Assembly: GCA_030144725.1 (NCBI GenBank)
Contig: JASKMD010000014.1
Span: forward strand, 7,342,284-7,406,283
Length of the DNA: 64,000 bases
Direction: 5' to 3'
Origin: Haematococcus lacustris
Taxonomy: Eukaryota; Chlorophyta; Chlorophyceae; Chlamydomonadales; Haematococcaceae
Both the position numbers and the translations under genes were made by a program. The notes beneath the pieces were generated by a model that ran no database searches, was not told the DNA's origin, and saw nothing but the letters and a program-made list of their open reading frames with translations. Below, piece after piece: positions 27,501 to 37,374 of the stretch (positions are counted from its first letter, which is position 1; each line of letters opens with the position of its first letter).

Positions 27501-30500
27501 GGGTCAGGGTTACAGTGAGGGGTAGGGGCTGAAGGGCCAGGGTCAGGGTTACAGTGAGGGGTAGGGGCTGTAGGGCCAGGGTCAGGGTTACAGTGAGGGG
27601 TAGGGTCTGTAGGGCCAGGGTCAGGGTTACAGTGAGGGGTAGGGGCTGAAGGGCCAGGGTCAGGGTTACAGTGAGGGGTAGGGGCTGAAGGGCCAGGGTC
27701 AGGGTTACAGTGAGGGGTAGGGGCTGAAGGGCCAGGGTCAGGGTTACAGTGAGGGGTAGGGGCTGAAGGGCCAGGGTCAGGGTTACAGTGAGGGGTAGGG
27801 TCTGTAGGGCCAGGGTCAGGGTGGCAGTGAGGGGTAGGGTCTGGAGGGCCAGGGTCAGGGTTACAGTGAGGGGTAGGGGCTGAAGGGCCAGGGTCAGGGT
27901 TACAGTGAGGGGTAGGGTCTGGAGGGCCAGGGTCAGGGTGGCAGTGAGGGGTAGGGGCTGAAGGGCCAGGGTCAGGGTTACAGTGAGGGGTAGGGGCTGA
28001 AGGGCCAGGGTCAGGGTGGCAGTGAGGGGTAGGGTCTGGAGGGCCAGGGTCAGGGTGGCAGTGAGGGGTAGGGTCTGTAGGGCCAGGGTCAGGGTGGCAA
28101 TGAGGGGTAGGGGCTGAAGGGCCAGGGTCAGGGTGGCAATGAGGGGTAGGGGCTGAAGGGCCAGGGTCAGGGTGGCAATGAGGGGTAGGGGCTGAAGGGC
28201 CAGGGTCAGGGTGGCAGTGAGGGGTAGGGGCTGTAGGGCCAGGGTCAGGGTGGCAATGAGGGGTAGGGGCTGAAGGGCCAGGGTCAGGGTGGCAATGAGG
28301 GGTAGGGGCTGAAGGGCCAGGGTCAGGGTGGCAATGAGGGGTAGGGGCTGAAGGGCCAGGGTCAGGGTGGCAATGAGGGGTAGGGGCTGAAGGGCCAGGG
28401 TCAGGGTGGCAATGAGGGGTAGGGGCTGGAGGGCCAGGGTCAGGGTGGCAATGAGGGGTAGGGGCTGAAGGGCCAGGGTCAGGGTGGCAATGAGGGGTAG
28501 GGGCTGAAGGGCCAGGGTCAGGGTGGCAATGAGGGGTAGGGGCTGAAGGGCCAGGGTCAGGGTGGCAATGAGGGGTAGGGGCTGAAGGGCCAGGGTCAGG
28601 GTGGCAATGAGGGGTAGGGGCTGAAGGGCCAGGGTCAGGGTGGCAATGAGGGGTAGGGGCTGTAGGGCCAGGGTCAGGGTGGCAATGAGGGGTAGGGGCT
28701 GAAGGGCCAGGGTCAGGGTGGCAATGAGGGGTAGGGGCTGAAGGGCCAGGGTCAGGGTGGCAATGAGGGGTAGGGGCTGAAGGGCCAGGGTCAGGGTCGC
28801 AATGAGGGGTAGGGGCTGAAGGGCCAGGGTCAGGGTGGCAATGAGGGGTAGGGGCTGAAGGGCCAGGGTCAGGGTGGCAGTGAGGGGTAGGGGCTGGAGG
28901 GCCAGGGTCAGGGTGGCAATGAGGGGTAGGGGCTAAAGGGTGGACACCATCCGCCATGAACTGAAGCTGCTACAGAGTTGGGTGGTGATGCTGGGTGGTG
29001 GCACTGCGTTGGCCCTGCTGGGGGTGCTGTTCCACATCATGGCAGGAGTCAGTGTAGGCAGAGCTGAGGGAGTCAGGGGGGGCTGGTGAGGAGGTCCTGC
29101 CTGCTTCCATGGTGGTCCAGGCGTGGTGAAGGGCCCTTGGTGAGCCACTGGGGCCAGCACCTGCTTCAGGTACTGCTGCTCCTCTGGCACCTGCACCCCG
29201 GGCAGCCATGGCGTGGCAGCGGGTGGGCAGGGGCGGGGCAAGGGATGTGGCAGGGGCTGGGCAAGGGGTGGGCAGGGCCAAGGAGTTCTTCTACAGCTCA
29301 TACCTGGTGAACGTAAGCACAATGTCTTGCTACACTGTACTGCTTCACAAACATTGGCGGCGGCAGCAGAAGCAACAAGTGAAAAGGGATATGTGATGTC
29401 ATCTTATTTGACCTAGACATGCAGGCAGTCTATGCGGCTTGCAGTATGAAGAATGTGATGCTCATCAAACAGCAAGTGCATATCAATTGTGCAAAGTGAG
29501 GCTTTCAGTGCTGCAGAAACTGACACCATGCTTGCATTGGCAGTACGGTCACAGTACAGTCTCAGCATGGAGGATAGCAGTACAGTATACACACATACTG
29601 GCATACACATACGAGGTGCAGTCAGACATATCTGAATCCAACTACCATGCAGCTTCTGGCCCAGCTGTTGCTGTGTGGGTGTATGTGTGTGTGCAGGCAG
29701 CAGCTGACCTGCAGGAAGGCGGCCAGTCCCTGCAGCAACTCCCAGCACGCCTGCACGCACTCCTGCTCTGTCTTCACACTGGCACGGCAGAACTGCTGGA
29801 AGGCCTTGTAGATAGGGCCCCAGCGCCCCACACCAAACAGCAGCAGGGCCCTGCAGGGAGGGGTGTGGCAGGGTGGGGGGTGGCGTGTTGGGGGAGGGCA
29901 GGTGCAGTGGAGGGTAGGTAGGTAGGGAGGCAGGAAGGTAGGGAGGTAGGGTGCTGGTGCAAGCATGGGGTTGACAGGAGCCAGGGGGTGTGGAAGGTAA
30001 GGATGAAAACACTGCGGGGTAAAAATAAAGCAGGTTTTGCAACAGATGTGGGTGGTTAAGCACACAGTGTAGGTCTGGCTGGGAGGGGCCTAGGCACAAG
30101 TTGCAGAGGTGCGTTCAAAGGCCAGCTCAGGCCCAGTCTGAGGGCGGAGTGCTGGTGAGCACTAGGTTGCAGAGGACAGCATGGGAGTCAGAAACTCTCA
30201 TCTCGCGGTTGATGTCTTCCGGATGGTGGCATGTGGGGAGCGGGCAGTGAGGGACGAACAGGGAGCAGGGACACACGTCGCTTGTAGGACCACATGTGGC
30301 TGATTTTGCGCGAACCTCTTTAACGCGTCGCGCTCAGTTTGCAGCCACGTGCGCGGGTCCACGGGCGGTCGGCCGCGCTTGCTGCCCGCACCCTCGCCGT
30401 CCGACTTTTGCCGCCTTCTGTATGGCCCTCGCACGAGCACGCGCGGCTTGCCGCTTTTGGTTCGCGTCTCTTCCTCTAGGTCAGCGTCAAACTCCCGATC

Positions 30501-32748
30501 ATCCTCGTCTTCCTCCCCATGCCCTTCTTCGTACTCGTCATCGCCGTTCGCGAAAATGTCATGCGGCGTAGGCGCACCGTTCGAAGGCACACCGCCCTGC
30601 AAGTGCGCTTGCATTTGCCGCCATTCCGCCTGCTTTGCCGCCCGTTCCGCCTCGCGCTGCTCCCGCTCCCGCCGGGCCGCGTCCCGAGCCGCAGCCCGAG
30701 CCTCTTTTTCTTTCCGCGTGGCCTCTTGGCGCGCCGCCGCCTCTAGCTCCTGCTGTCGCCGCGCCTCCTGCTGCTGCTGCTCGTGCAGGCGCTTGGCCTC
30801 CTGCCGCTTGGCTTCAGACTCGGCAGCATGAGCCTGCATCCACTGCAGCGCCTCCTGCTGGCCTGCCGCGTCCAGGGGCTTGCCGGCAGGGTAAGCTGCA
30901 GCAGGCAGGGAGGTGGCTGCAAGGGGGGGACTAGAAGGTGGGAGGGCTGCAGCAAGTACAGGACCGCTGGGTGCCGAGGCTGAGAGGGCCGGGGGCTGAG
31001 GCTGAGGCTGAGGGGCCCGTGGCGCTCCTGCCTGCTGCTGCTGCTGCTGGTATTGCTGCAGTTGCAGCTGCAGCTGCTGTAGGCGCTGATTTGTGTCCTG
31101 CTGCTGTTGCTGCTGTTGCTGCAGCTGCTTTTGCTGAAATTGCTTTTGCTGCTGCTGCTGTTGAAGATGCTGGAAGTGTTGGTGAACCTGTTGCTGTTGT
31201 TGCTGTCGATGCTGTTGCTGCTGCATGGCCCTGTGGAAGAGCTCCAGCTGCTGTGCTTGCACCGGGGTGACAGGGAAAGGCACCCCAGCTCTTGCATGAG
31301 CCTGCTGCTGCTTGTACAGCTCCAGCAGCTGGCTGGCCACTGCTGGGTCATAAGGGCCTGGCTGCCCCTGCCCCTGCAGCCCCGGCACTGAGCCCAGCCC
31401 CGCTGCCCCAGGCCTGGCCAGGAGCCCACCATTGGCAGCGCTGGGGAGGAGGTGGTGGGGCGTGGGAGGGAGAGCTCCTGGGGCGGCAGGGTGGGGTAGA
31501 GAGGGGGAGGGCAGCCCTGGGTTGATGGGACCAAGGCTGGCTAGGGGGGGCGCCACAGGGCCACCCACAGGCCGCCTCGCCCCAGCGCCCCCCCAGCCAG
31601 CGCTGGTGCCCATGCCTGGGTTCCATGCCAGGTTCATTGTCGAGGGCGTTTGCAGAGCAGGGTTGGGGAGGGAGGGGGTGGGCAGGGGGGTGATGGGGGC
31701 AGGGGGAGGGGGCTGGGTGACAGAGGGGGGGGGCCCAGGCAAGGGGTGCTGCAGGCCGGAGGGCATGAGCAGCATGCAGGGTGCGCCCGGGTACGCGGGG
31801 GGGAGGATGAAGGTGCCCTCCGGCACACCTGCAGGCTCGGCGGGTGGGGAGGGGGTCAGGGGGCTGTGAGTGGCAGTGGTCAGCTTGGGGGATAGGTAAG
31901 GGGAAGGTGGGGGGGAGGTGAAGCGAGGGGGAGGCAGAAGTGAGGTGAGGGTGAGGTGAGTAGAGGCGAGGGGAAAGGGAGTGAGGGGAGGGTGGGGGGG
32001 AAGGGTTCATTGTAAGGTTGCATGTTTATTGCAGTGGGTGGTGCAGGGACAGAGGACCCAACCCCTGCCCTGAACTGCCAACCCTGTAGAACACCCGCAG
32101 CCACCACCACATGTAGCCCCCTAACTGCCAACTGCCTCCACCACCTGTGGTCCCCAACTGCCAACTGCCTTCACCACTGTCCAAGCAGGATCTCAACCCA
32201 ACATGCAGAGGCTGCATGAGCCCAGGCAGCCAAACATGGCGGACATGAGATGTGGCGGCCGTCACTTTATCATGGCAGTGGGATGGCAACTGGCTGCGAC
32301 ACACATGCCTGCCCTGGCCCTGCATTGCCCAGCCTGCCTGAACAAGCCCTGGCTGAGCACTGCCAGGCTTCCTTGCTGGCAGGCTGTGAGGCGGTCAGGC
32401 GTGCAACCTGGCAGTACCTCCCTGCAGCTCTGAGGCTGCCCTGCCCCTCCACTGCACACCTGCCTGCCCTGGCTGTACAGCCTGGCAGCTCACGCTGACA
32501 GACAGGCTGGCGTGCGGTGGCGCTGCCCAGCCCTCCAGGGTCCAGCCAGGGCCAGGTGTGTCTGCCCTGCTGGTGGGCAGCCTGGCCTGGCCCGCTGCAG
32601 CTGCTGGGCCCTGCTGGCTGCTGCCTCCCCCAGGCCTGTGTCAGCCGCCCTCACCTGGCACCAGGGGGGCGTGCAGGGTGCCGGGCGGCAGCAGCGAGCC
32701 GTCAGGGCCACACGTGCCGGGCGCCACCAGGGAGGGCTGCGTGCTCAT
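18547..32748 (-). CDS. CHD6-9/Kismet-like chromatin protein, C-terminal-half architecture without an ATPase
   Basis: Exons from the 5' end: 32748-32655, 31828-30310, 29850-29709, 29190-29149 (tentative), 27107-26971, 26536-26394, 26036-25867, 25463-25326, 24693-24472, 23892-23406, 23106-22978, 22637-21924, 21113-20989, 20512-20369, 19887-18547. Every junction keeps frame, giving about 1,848 residues. Exon 2 is poly-Q, then a basic coiled coil and an AT-hook (KRGRPP). It runs into a SANT motif (LLLFGVGRWGPIYK), then WWTAKSDMALLKGCWEHGY, LTKRWRKLL, LELLRLVMTYGIP and LPVWWSPGLDEELVEG. The last exon has three copies of an L.A.AL.IALE motif among acidic and basic tracts. From memory these match, in order, CHD7 downstream of its helicase. 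A nuclear chromatin role is inferred. Chromodomains and SNF2 motifs are absent. The exon 2 donor must be GC rather than GT to keep frame. The ATG at 32748 is the best start, but the frame stays open upstream. A TGTAA poly(A)-type signal directly follows the stop. Confidence 0.85.
20021..20300. repeat. (GGGAGGA)n 7-bp array in an intron of the CHD-like gene
   Basis: About 40 near-perfect copies of a 7-bp unit, lying between the exons ending at 20369 and starting at 19887. Because 7 is not a multiple of 3, all frames read a 7-residue repeat (RREEGGG). Confidence 0.95.
21125..21296. repeat. (GGGGT)n array with GGTGTGAG interruptions
   Basis: Pentanucleotide array in the intron between the exons ending at 21924 and starting at 21113. 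It has the same unit as the much larger array at 46.3 kb. It is G-rich on the plus strand and would support G-quadruplex formation. Confidence 0.93.
21770..21890. repeat. 10-bp array (CCCTGACCCA)n
   Basis: About 11 copies in the same intron as the (GGGGT)n block. It is C-rich on the plus strand, an exception to the prevailing G-rich plus-strand orientation of the other arrays. Confidence 0.9.
23262..23402. repeat. About 29-bp tandem repeat in intron
   Basis: Four to five copies of CTACCCACC-TACCCCTGCTGACCCCTC, adjoining the exon that ends at 23406. The last copy runs almost into the splice donor. Confidence 0.85.
24700..24965. repeat. Irregular GAGGTGTGAGG / GAGGGGTGG repeat
   Basis: Degenerate G/T-rich purine-biased tract in the intron between the exons ending at 25326 and starting at 24693. 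It has no single clean period. Confidence 0.8.
25503..25640. repeat. About 30-bp tandem repeat in intron
   Basis: Four copies of GGTAGGTGGGTAGGGG-AGGGGGCAGCAGG with small variations, in the intron upstream of the exon that starts at 25463. Confidence 0.88.
26562..26950. repeat. (GTCAG)n pentamer array filling one intron
   Basis: About 78 copies. The first few are a GGTCGGGTCA variant and the rest are pure. It occupies nearly all of the 434-bp intron between the exons ending at 26971 and starting at 26536. In the sense (minus) direction the unit is CTGAC. Confidence 0.95.
27268..28935. repeat. 39-bp minisatellite, about 43 copies
   Basis: The unit contains GGGGCTGAAGGGCCAGGGTCAGGGTGG. Since 39 is divisible by 3, the minus strand stays open for 625 codons (PHC[HN]PDPGPSAPT repeat). 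It lies in the intron between the tentative exon 4 and the exon starting at 27107, so this open frame is not taken as coding. Two variants (TTACAGTG and GGCAATG) are clustered at opposite ends with a mixed zone between. Confidence 0.95.
28938..29092 (+). other. Possible antisense exon fragment with a membrane helix
   Basis: Next to the 39-bp array, on the plus strand inside an intron of the minus-strand CHD-like gene, a frame reads VDTIRHELKLLQSWVV followed by a hydrophobic GGGTALALLGVLFHIM and a stop at about 29,090. A short helix plus a membrane anchor resembles the C-termini of DUF1640/CCDC90-type proteins, but the similarity is weak and no upstream exon is seen. Confidence 0.3.
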
Positions 32749-32850
32749 GGCTGAATGGCTGGACGGGGGCGGCTGCTGCAGAGGCTGCTGCAGAGCTCCT
32801 GGGGCAGGCCAGCACCCACTGCTCCTGCTGGTGTAGATGGCTGCAAGGCC
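32730..32850. repeat. Dispersed repeat overlapping the CHD-like gene start (copy 1)
   Basis: The block containing CTGCTGCAGAGGCTGCTGCAGA and the start codon of the CHD-like gene is closely matched at 50,495-50,622 in the first intron of the acyltransferase gene. The direction is the same. Confidence 0.8.
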
Positions 32851-33775
32851 CTGCTGCTATCACCACCGCTGCAGTACTGCTCTTAGGCTGTGAGCTGGTG
32901 TGTAGCTGTAAGGGCCCTGGACGGTGGGAACAAGGAGAAAGCAGTGACAGGCAGGGCGACGGGGTACGGTCATTCTCTGTGTGATGCACCCGCTCCTGAA
33001 GCTCTGGTCTTGCCTAGCAACCGTCATAGGCTTGCGCGAACACAGGCCGCGCTGCGCTAGGTGCGGCAGGCGAGGGTGGTGCGCGGCACGGTCCTCAAAC
33101 TGACCGGGCTCAATTTTAAGTACAGGTAGCAGTGCACCGTTGCATGTTGGCACGTCACCTACGTCGCAGGCGGATGAGTTGCTCCGCGCCGTGCCGGCCA
33201 GGTCCGTCTGCCGTGCGGCAAACGACGCTTCCTGTGGAGAGCAGTGCGCTAGCAAGGTTTGGTACCCATGAAGTGGGTTTCCATGCGCGCTGGGGTGTTG
33301 AGGCTGGGGAGCTGGACCGCCCCGTGGGGAGCCTGGGAAGCTTTGGGCGCCAGGCCAGGAGCTGCATCTTGCTAGCGCGACGCTGCATGCACTAGAGGCC
33401 CTTGCCTGTCGAGAGCAGGACGGCCGCGGACCGAAGGTTTTCACTCGGCCCGCTCAACCCAGATGCCGAAGTAGCTCAAATGCTGCAGCTGGGCTCCAAG
33501 TCAGACGGTCAAAAGCTGGCTCCGTGGCCAGGTAGACCAAACACTGACCAGGCAAGTCGGTGCACGCCTAGGCGCGATGCGAGAGGTTCGATAGCAAATG
33601 CTAAAGGACAGCAAGGCGAAGAACAATCATGCACCAAATCTTAGCGAACATTTTGGGCGAACGCTTCGTGGCTTATTGGCTTTTGTGTTATCCAATTTGG
33701 CACACATTGACTAGCTCTCTAAGCTTCCTAGCAGCATGAGCTAGGACGACAGCTGGCCCAAACCATATCATCCTT
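32851..33775. other. CpG-containing upstream region of the CHD-like gene
   Basis: Intergenic. Long frames here, for example 194 codons on the minus strand, have no recognisable motif and mixed third-position composition. This is where a promoter of the minus-strand gene would lie, but no core element could be picked out. Confidence 0.4.
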
Positions 33776-34121
33776 CTATGCATTGCATCTATTAATGCAC
33801 CAAGCGTGTCAAGGTGGCTTCTCTAAGTTCAGCTGCTGCGAGGCGCCTGAAGGTATGTATGTGTTTTGTAACACATGTTTATTTTCTTGAGTGTCCTTTG
33901 TAGAGCTTGTTACTAAGGGTGAAGCATAGCAAAGAACTATTTGCTGTAGTTTTGGCTGTAGTTAAGCGGGGTTAACATTGACCAACTCGTTTCCTCTGTC
34001 GATTATCGGCTACCATTCATGTTTACTCTTCTCCCGTTACTCTATATTAGTGATATAGCTTGCAGCGACCAGGCATAAGCCCTGCTTTGCTGGACGTCAC
34101 CCCCGCCATTGGCTGCACCCC
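33776..34121. mobile_element. TIR element, copy 1, left end missing
   Basis: Shares about 340 bp with copy 2 at 36,095-37,180. Its right end is GTCACCCC...GGCTGCACCCC (34,096-34,121), the exact 26-bp inverse of the left end of copy 2 (36,095-36,120). Each copy keeps one terminus, so together they define a non-autonomous element of about 370 bp. It has no open frame of note. The superfamily is unknown because no target duplication can be read. Confidence 0.75.
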
Positions 34122-34556
34122 TGATAACATCTTACCGGTCTCTAAGAATTTTACAGCGATTCTTGCGCAGGGCGGGGGAGCTCATCAACGCGAAGCTAGC
34201 GGGCTGCTCGGGCTGATGTGCACCAATGCCGGGGCGGGCGGGGGTGCTGAGAGATTGGGTCGCGTTGTGCCGGGAATAGCCTACTTAGTGGGGTTGTGAT
34301 GAGAGAACAGCTATCGCGCTCGGTGGCTCCGCTGCATGGACGCGCTCAGTTTTTTTGTGTCACGTGACCCCATGTCAATTTTTTAGTAATGTGGGCCTTC
34401 TTGCAGTCCACTTAAATGTCCAACCAGGTCGTCAAATGATGCACTGCCAGTTGTGTGCGTTTCCTTGTGTGGGACATTAATGTGTCTATGAGACAGAAAC
34501 GTGTTATGTTCACGTTTGGGCCCTTGATGCTGCTCCGAAATAGACCCCCGTGAACC
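34122..34556. other. Intergenic, AT-richer stretch
   Basis: No gene, RNA or clear repeat is recognised. Base composition is noticeably lower in GC than in the flanking genes. Confidence 0.4.
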
Positions 34557-35646
34557 TTACACCCAGCCACAACAATTGTCCGCCTCATATTCAGCCTCCA
34601 GCTGCTCACTTTGCAGCTCTCTCAGCACCCAACGACGCAATTCCCGACGTCCCTCTTGCCTCTTCCACCCCATGTGCATGCGATATCGTTCACAGTGTTT
34701 GTTGGTCAGTTTGCCAAAGCACACCTCATCATGCAGCAAATCGGAATGATACAACATCAACAATGCATAACACTCTTCGTCTTCCCTCACCTCCTTCACA
34801 GTGTCTTGAAACATGGGCATGGGCTCAAGTGGGGTGGTGGTGTCAGGCTTTATGCACGGCAGGCATGGCCAGTGATGGGTAATACGTGTATCGATACAGG
34901 AAATACAAGAAAATACAAGGAAAAACGTGTATTTTCTGTATCGATACAATACAGCGATACAGAGGCAACATGTCACGCGGGAAAGGAGCAGCTAGGAGCA
35001 GCGCAGCCAGTCTCGCAGCCTGTCCTTGATGGCTGGCAGGACGGCGACGGCGGAAAGTCAGGGCCTCCCAACTTAGATGTTCTTGCATGTACAACCGGCA
35101 CATGCGACCGACTGCTCCGGGAGCAGGCCGATGGCTTTAGCACCGCGCGGCATGGCTTTAGCGCGGACTCTTGTTGTGGCAGCAGCCAGCAGCTGCTTCG
35201 AAGGCATCCACGCAACTTGCCGGCCGGCACTTGTATTTTTTGATACGATACGTGTATTTCTGTATTATACGAAAAATACGTATCGGTATCGATACACGTA
35301 TCTTGTACTACCCATCACTGGGCATGGCACACTCATGCTGCACGCACAACCAGCCATGGCCCATTGAGGCTGGTCCCCGTCAGGTGTAAACACCATGCTC
35401 AGCCTCGGCCTGGGCCTGGGCCTCGGCCTCGGCCTGGGCCTCAGCCTCGGCCTGGGCCTCAGCCTGGGCCTCAGCCTCAGCCTGTGACTGGGCTTCAGCT
35501 TCAGCGGCAACAGCCTGGGCCTTGGCTTCTGCCTCAGCAGCCCTGCGCTGTGCCATAACCTCACTCGCTTTCAGAGCATTGGCACACTTAGCCTTCACTC
35601 CCCTCTTCTTGTCAACCATGGCCTTCACTGGCCTGCACACCGGCAA
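34557..35646 (-). CDS. Hypothetical gene, two likely exons around a hAT MITE
   Basis: The 3' exon (about 34,840-34,557, stop TAA) reads DTVKEVREDEECYALLML, then CERYRMHMGWKRQEGRRELRRW and an acidic tail. This charged, low-repeat sequence looks genuinely coding. The upstream exon (about 35,646-35,394, donor GAGCATG|GTGTTT) encodes KKRGVKAKCANALKASEVMAQRR followed by an alanine/glutamate/glutamine helix (AEAEAQAEA repeats), a probable coiled coil. The intron between them contains the 451-bp hAT MITE. The acceptor of the second exon and the true start are not fixed. I recognise no family. That the two exons belong to one gene is an inference from strand and spacing. Confidence 0.4.
34870..35320. 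mobile_element. hAT-type MITE, 451 bp, perfect 8-bp TSD
   Basis: Termini are CAGTGATGGGTA on the left and its inverse TACCCATCACTG on the right, with further subterminal inverted similarity (ACGTGTATCGATAC). The flanking target duplication GGCATGGC is exact (34,862-34,869 and 35,321-35,328). There is no coding capacity. An 8-bp duplication and CAGTG ends are diagnostic of the hAT superfamily. The element is AT-rich compared with its surroundings. Confidence 0.93.
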
Positions 35647-35649
35647 ACG

Positions 35650-36094
35650 CAGTTATCAGCTCAGTTCCTGCATATTTTTAAATGATTCCTGCTGCTCGTG
35701 GTTGCTCGAGAGCCACAGGCATCAATGTATGGATAATCTTGTGCGAGACTGCGATTCTGCAATTTGCACCTGGCAGCAATCCGCCGTCGCGGTCACGCCC
35801 CCATCTTGGGAGAGGGTCTTGATGCGTGCTAGGACGCAGCAGCACTGTTGCGTGCTGACCTGAAAAGTTGCGATGTCCAGTCAGGATGCGAAATTCAGCC
35901 GCGCTGAGTCCAGGCAGCCTATAGCAGTCGCAAATATTACCTGCGAGGCTCCAGAACACGTCGCATGTTGGGGGCCAGCCACCCGGCAAACCGCTAGGGC
36001 TGGCTGCACTCTAGTCAGGCCATCGCCAGCTCATCGCACCAATCGGCGACCTCATCCGTGCAGAAATGAGTTAGATGTTATCTCTTGAGCCATG
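35650..36094. other. Intergenic region, no confident gene
   Basis: A 103-codon minus-strand frame (35,989-35,678) has balanced composition but no recognisable motif. It may be an upstream exon of the hypothetical gene at 34.6-35.6 kb. Nothing else is seen. Confidence 0.3.
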
Positions 36095-37180
36095 GGGGTG
36101 CAGCCAATGGCGGGGGTGACCCTATGCATTGCATCGATTAATGCACCAAGCGTGTCAAGGTGGCTTCTCTAAGTTCAGGTGCTGCGAGGCGCCTGAAGGT
36201 ATGTGTAGGGCGTGCCGGGTCTTAAGACCCGCCTGATGTTTTGGGTCCTAAAGGACTTATGCGAGAGGTCCCTAGATCGATTCCTGTCAGGGTCGGGTAT
36301 GCTCACCTTCGGAGTGATAGAATGAAGTATCGCTAGTGGACTGCGCCAGTCTATCGGGGTTACAGTGGAAGGGATTACAACAGTGGCAGAGCCCCCAACG
36401 GCGGCTTGTGCAACATGCAACACACAATTTTACTGACGGTCGAGTGTGAGGGAGTGAGGGAGTTTGCGGCCTGACGCTGTGGCGCCCGTTCTTTGTAGAA
36501 ACGGCATCATCGCGCTGCGCTGAACAGGATGAGCGCCACAGCTCGGATCATGGCCGAGTTTGCGGCCTGGTCACTCGCTTACTGTGAGAGCAACCTTGAA
36601 GCAAGGCGTGACTGCGGCTATGGTATATATATCGGGCGCTCCGGCGTGGTCGCGATATTTCCGATGGGTTGCCCTGGTGCACAATGGCACATCGACACTC
36701 AGACAATTACATCCGGCATAGGCCACTGCACTCTACTCATAGGTACTCATTTGTACTTTTAGGTCCAGCGAGCTTCGGCTGGAGGATGAGTGTCTTCGGT
36801 GTCGGGCGGTGTAAGACTGACAGGCGTAGTCATAGCGCTAGTGGCGCTGATGTGTGCCGCCGGTGGGCCGGTTAGGTCTTAAGACCCCGTTCAAAATCCT
36901 CAGGGTCTTAAGACCTGGGTCTTAATAGGACCTGGCCGGGAGCGCCCTATGTATGTGTTTTGTAACACATGTTTATTTTCTTGAGTGTCCTTTGTAGAGC
37001 TTGTTACTAAGGGTGAAGCATAGCAAAGAACTATTTGCTGTAGTTTTGGCTGTAGTTAAGCGGGGTTAACATTGACCAACTCGTTTCCTCTGTCGATTAT
37101 CGGCTACCATTCATGTTTACTCTTCTCCCGTATGTTAGTGATATAGCTTGCAGCGACCAGGCATAAGCCCTGCTTTGCTG
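36095..37180. mobile_element. TIR element, copy 2, interrupted by a nested element, right end missing
   Basis: Parts 36,095-36,205 and 36,950-37,180 align with copy 1 at 33.8-34.1 kb once the 744-bp insert is removed. The left terminus is GGGGTGCAGCC...GGGTGAC; the right terminal repeat present in copy 1 is absent. Small indels separate the copies, so this is not a very recent duplication. Confidence 0.75.
36206..36949. mobile_element. Nested 744-bp hAT-like non-autonomous element
   Basis: Ends are TAGGGCG... and ...CGCCCTA. Imperfect subterminal inverted repeats are built on GGTCTTAAGACC, a palindrome present at both ends. The flanks are GGTATGTG and TGTATGTG, a 7-of-8 match, and copy 1 at 33.85 kb preserves the uninterrupted site (GAAGGTATGTATGTGTTTTG). 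TAGGG ends with an 8-bp duplication fit hAT. No transposase frame is present. Confidence 0.8.
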
Positions 37181-37374
37181 AAAGTCGTTGAGGTCTACTG
37201 CGATGGGCATCTCCGATTCGCGAGGTTGGCTTCGTGGCTTCTGCGTTATTTTCTTACTTGGCACACTCTGACTAGCCTCTAATGCTTCGCTGTGCTGTGC
37301 TTGCGCAGTGTGGGTGCTTGGCTCCTTCGCATGCATGGGACAATGGCGGGGTAACCTGGTGCCCTTGTGTGCAG

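Noticed and set aside
27080..28957. 625-codon minus-strand frame with a PHCHPDPGPSAPT repeat
   Set aside because: It coincides with the 39-bp minisatellite inside an intron whose flanking exons use another frame. Kept only as a finding about possible intron retention.
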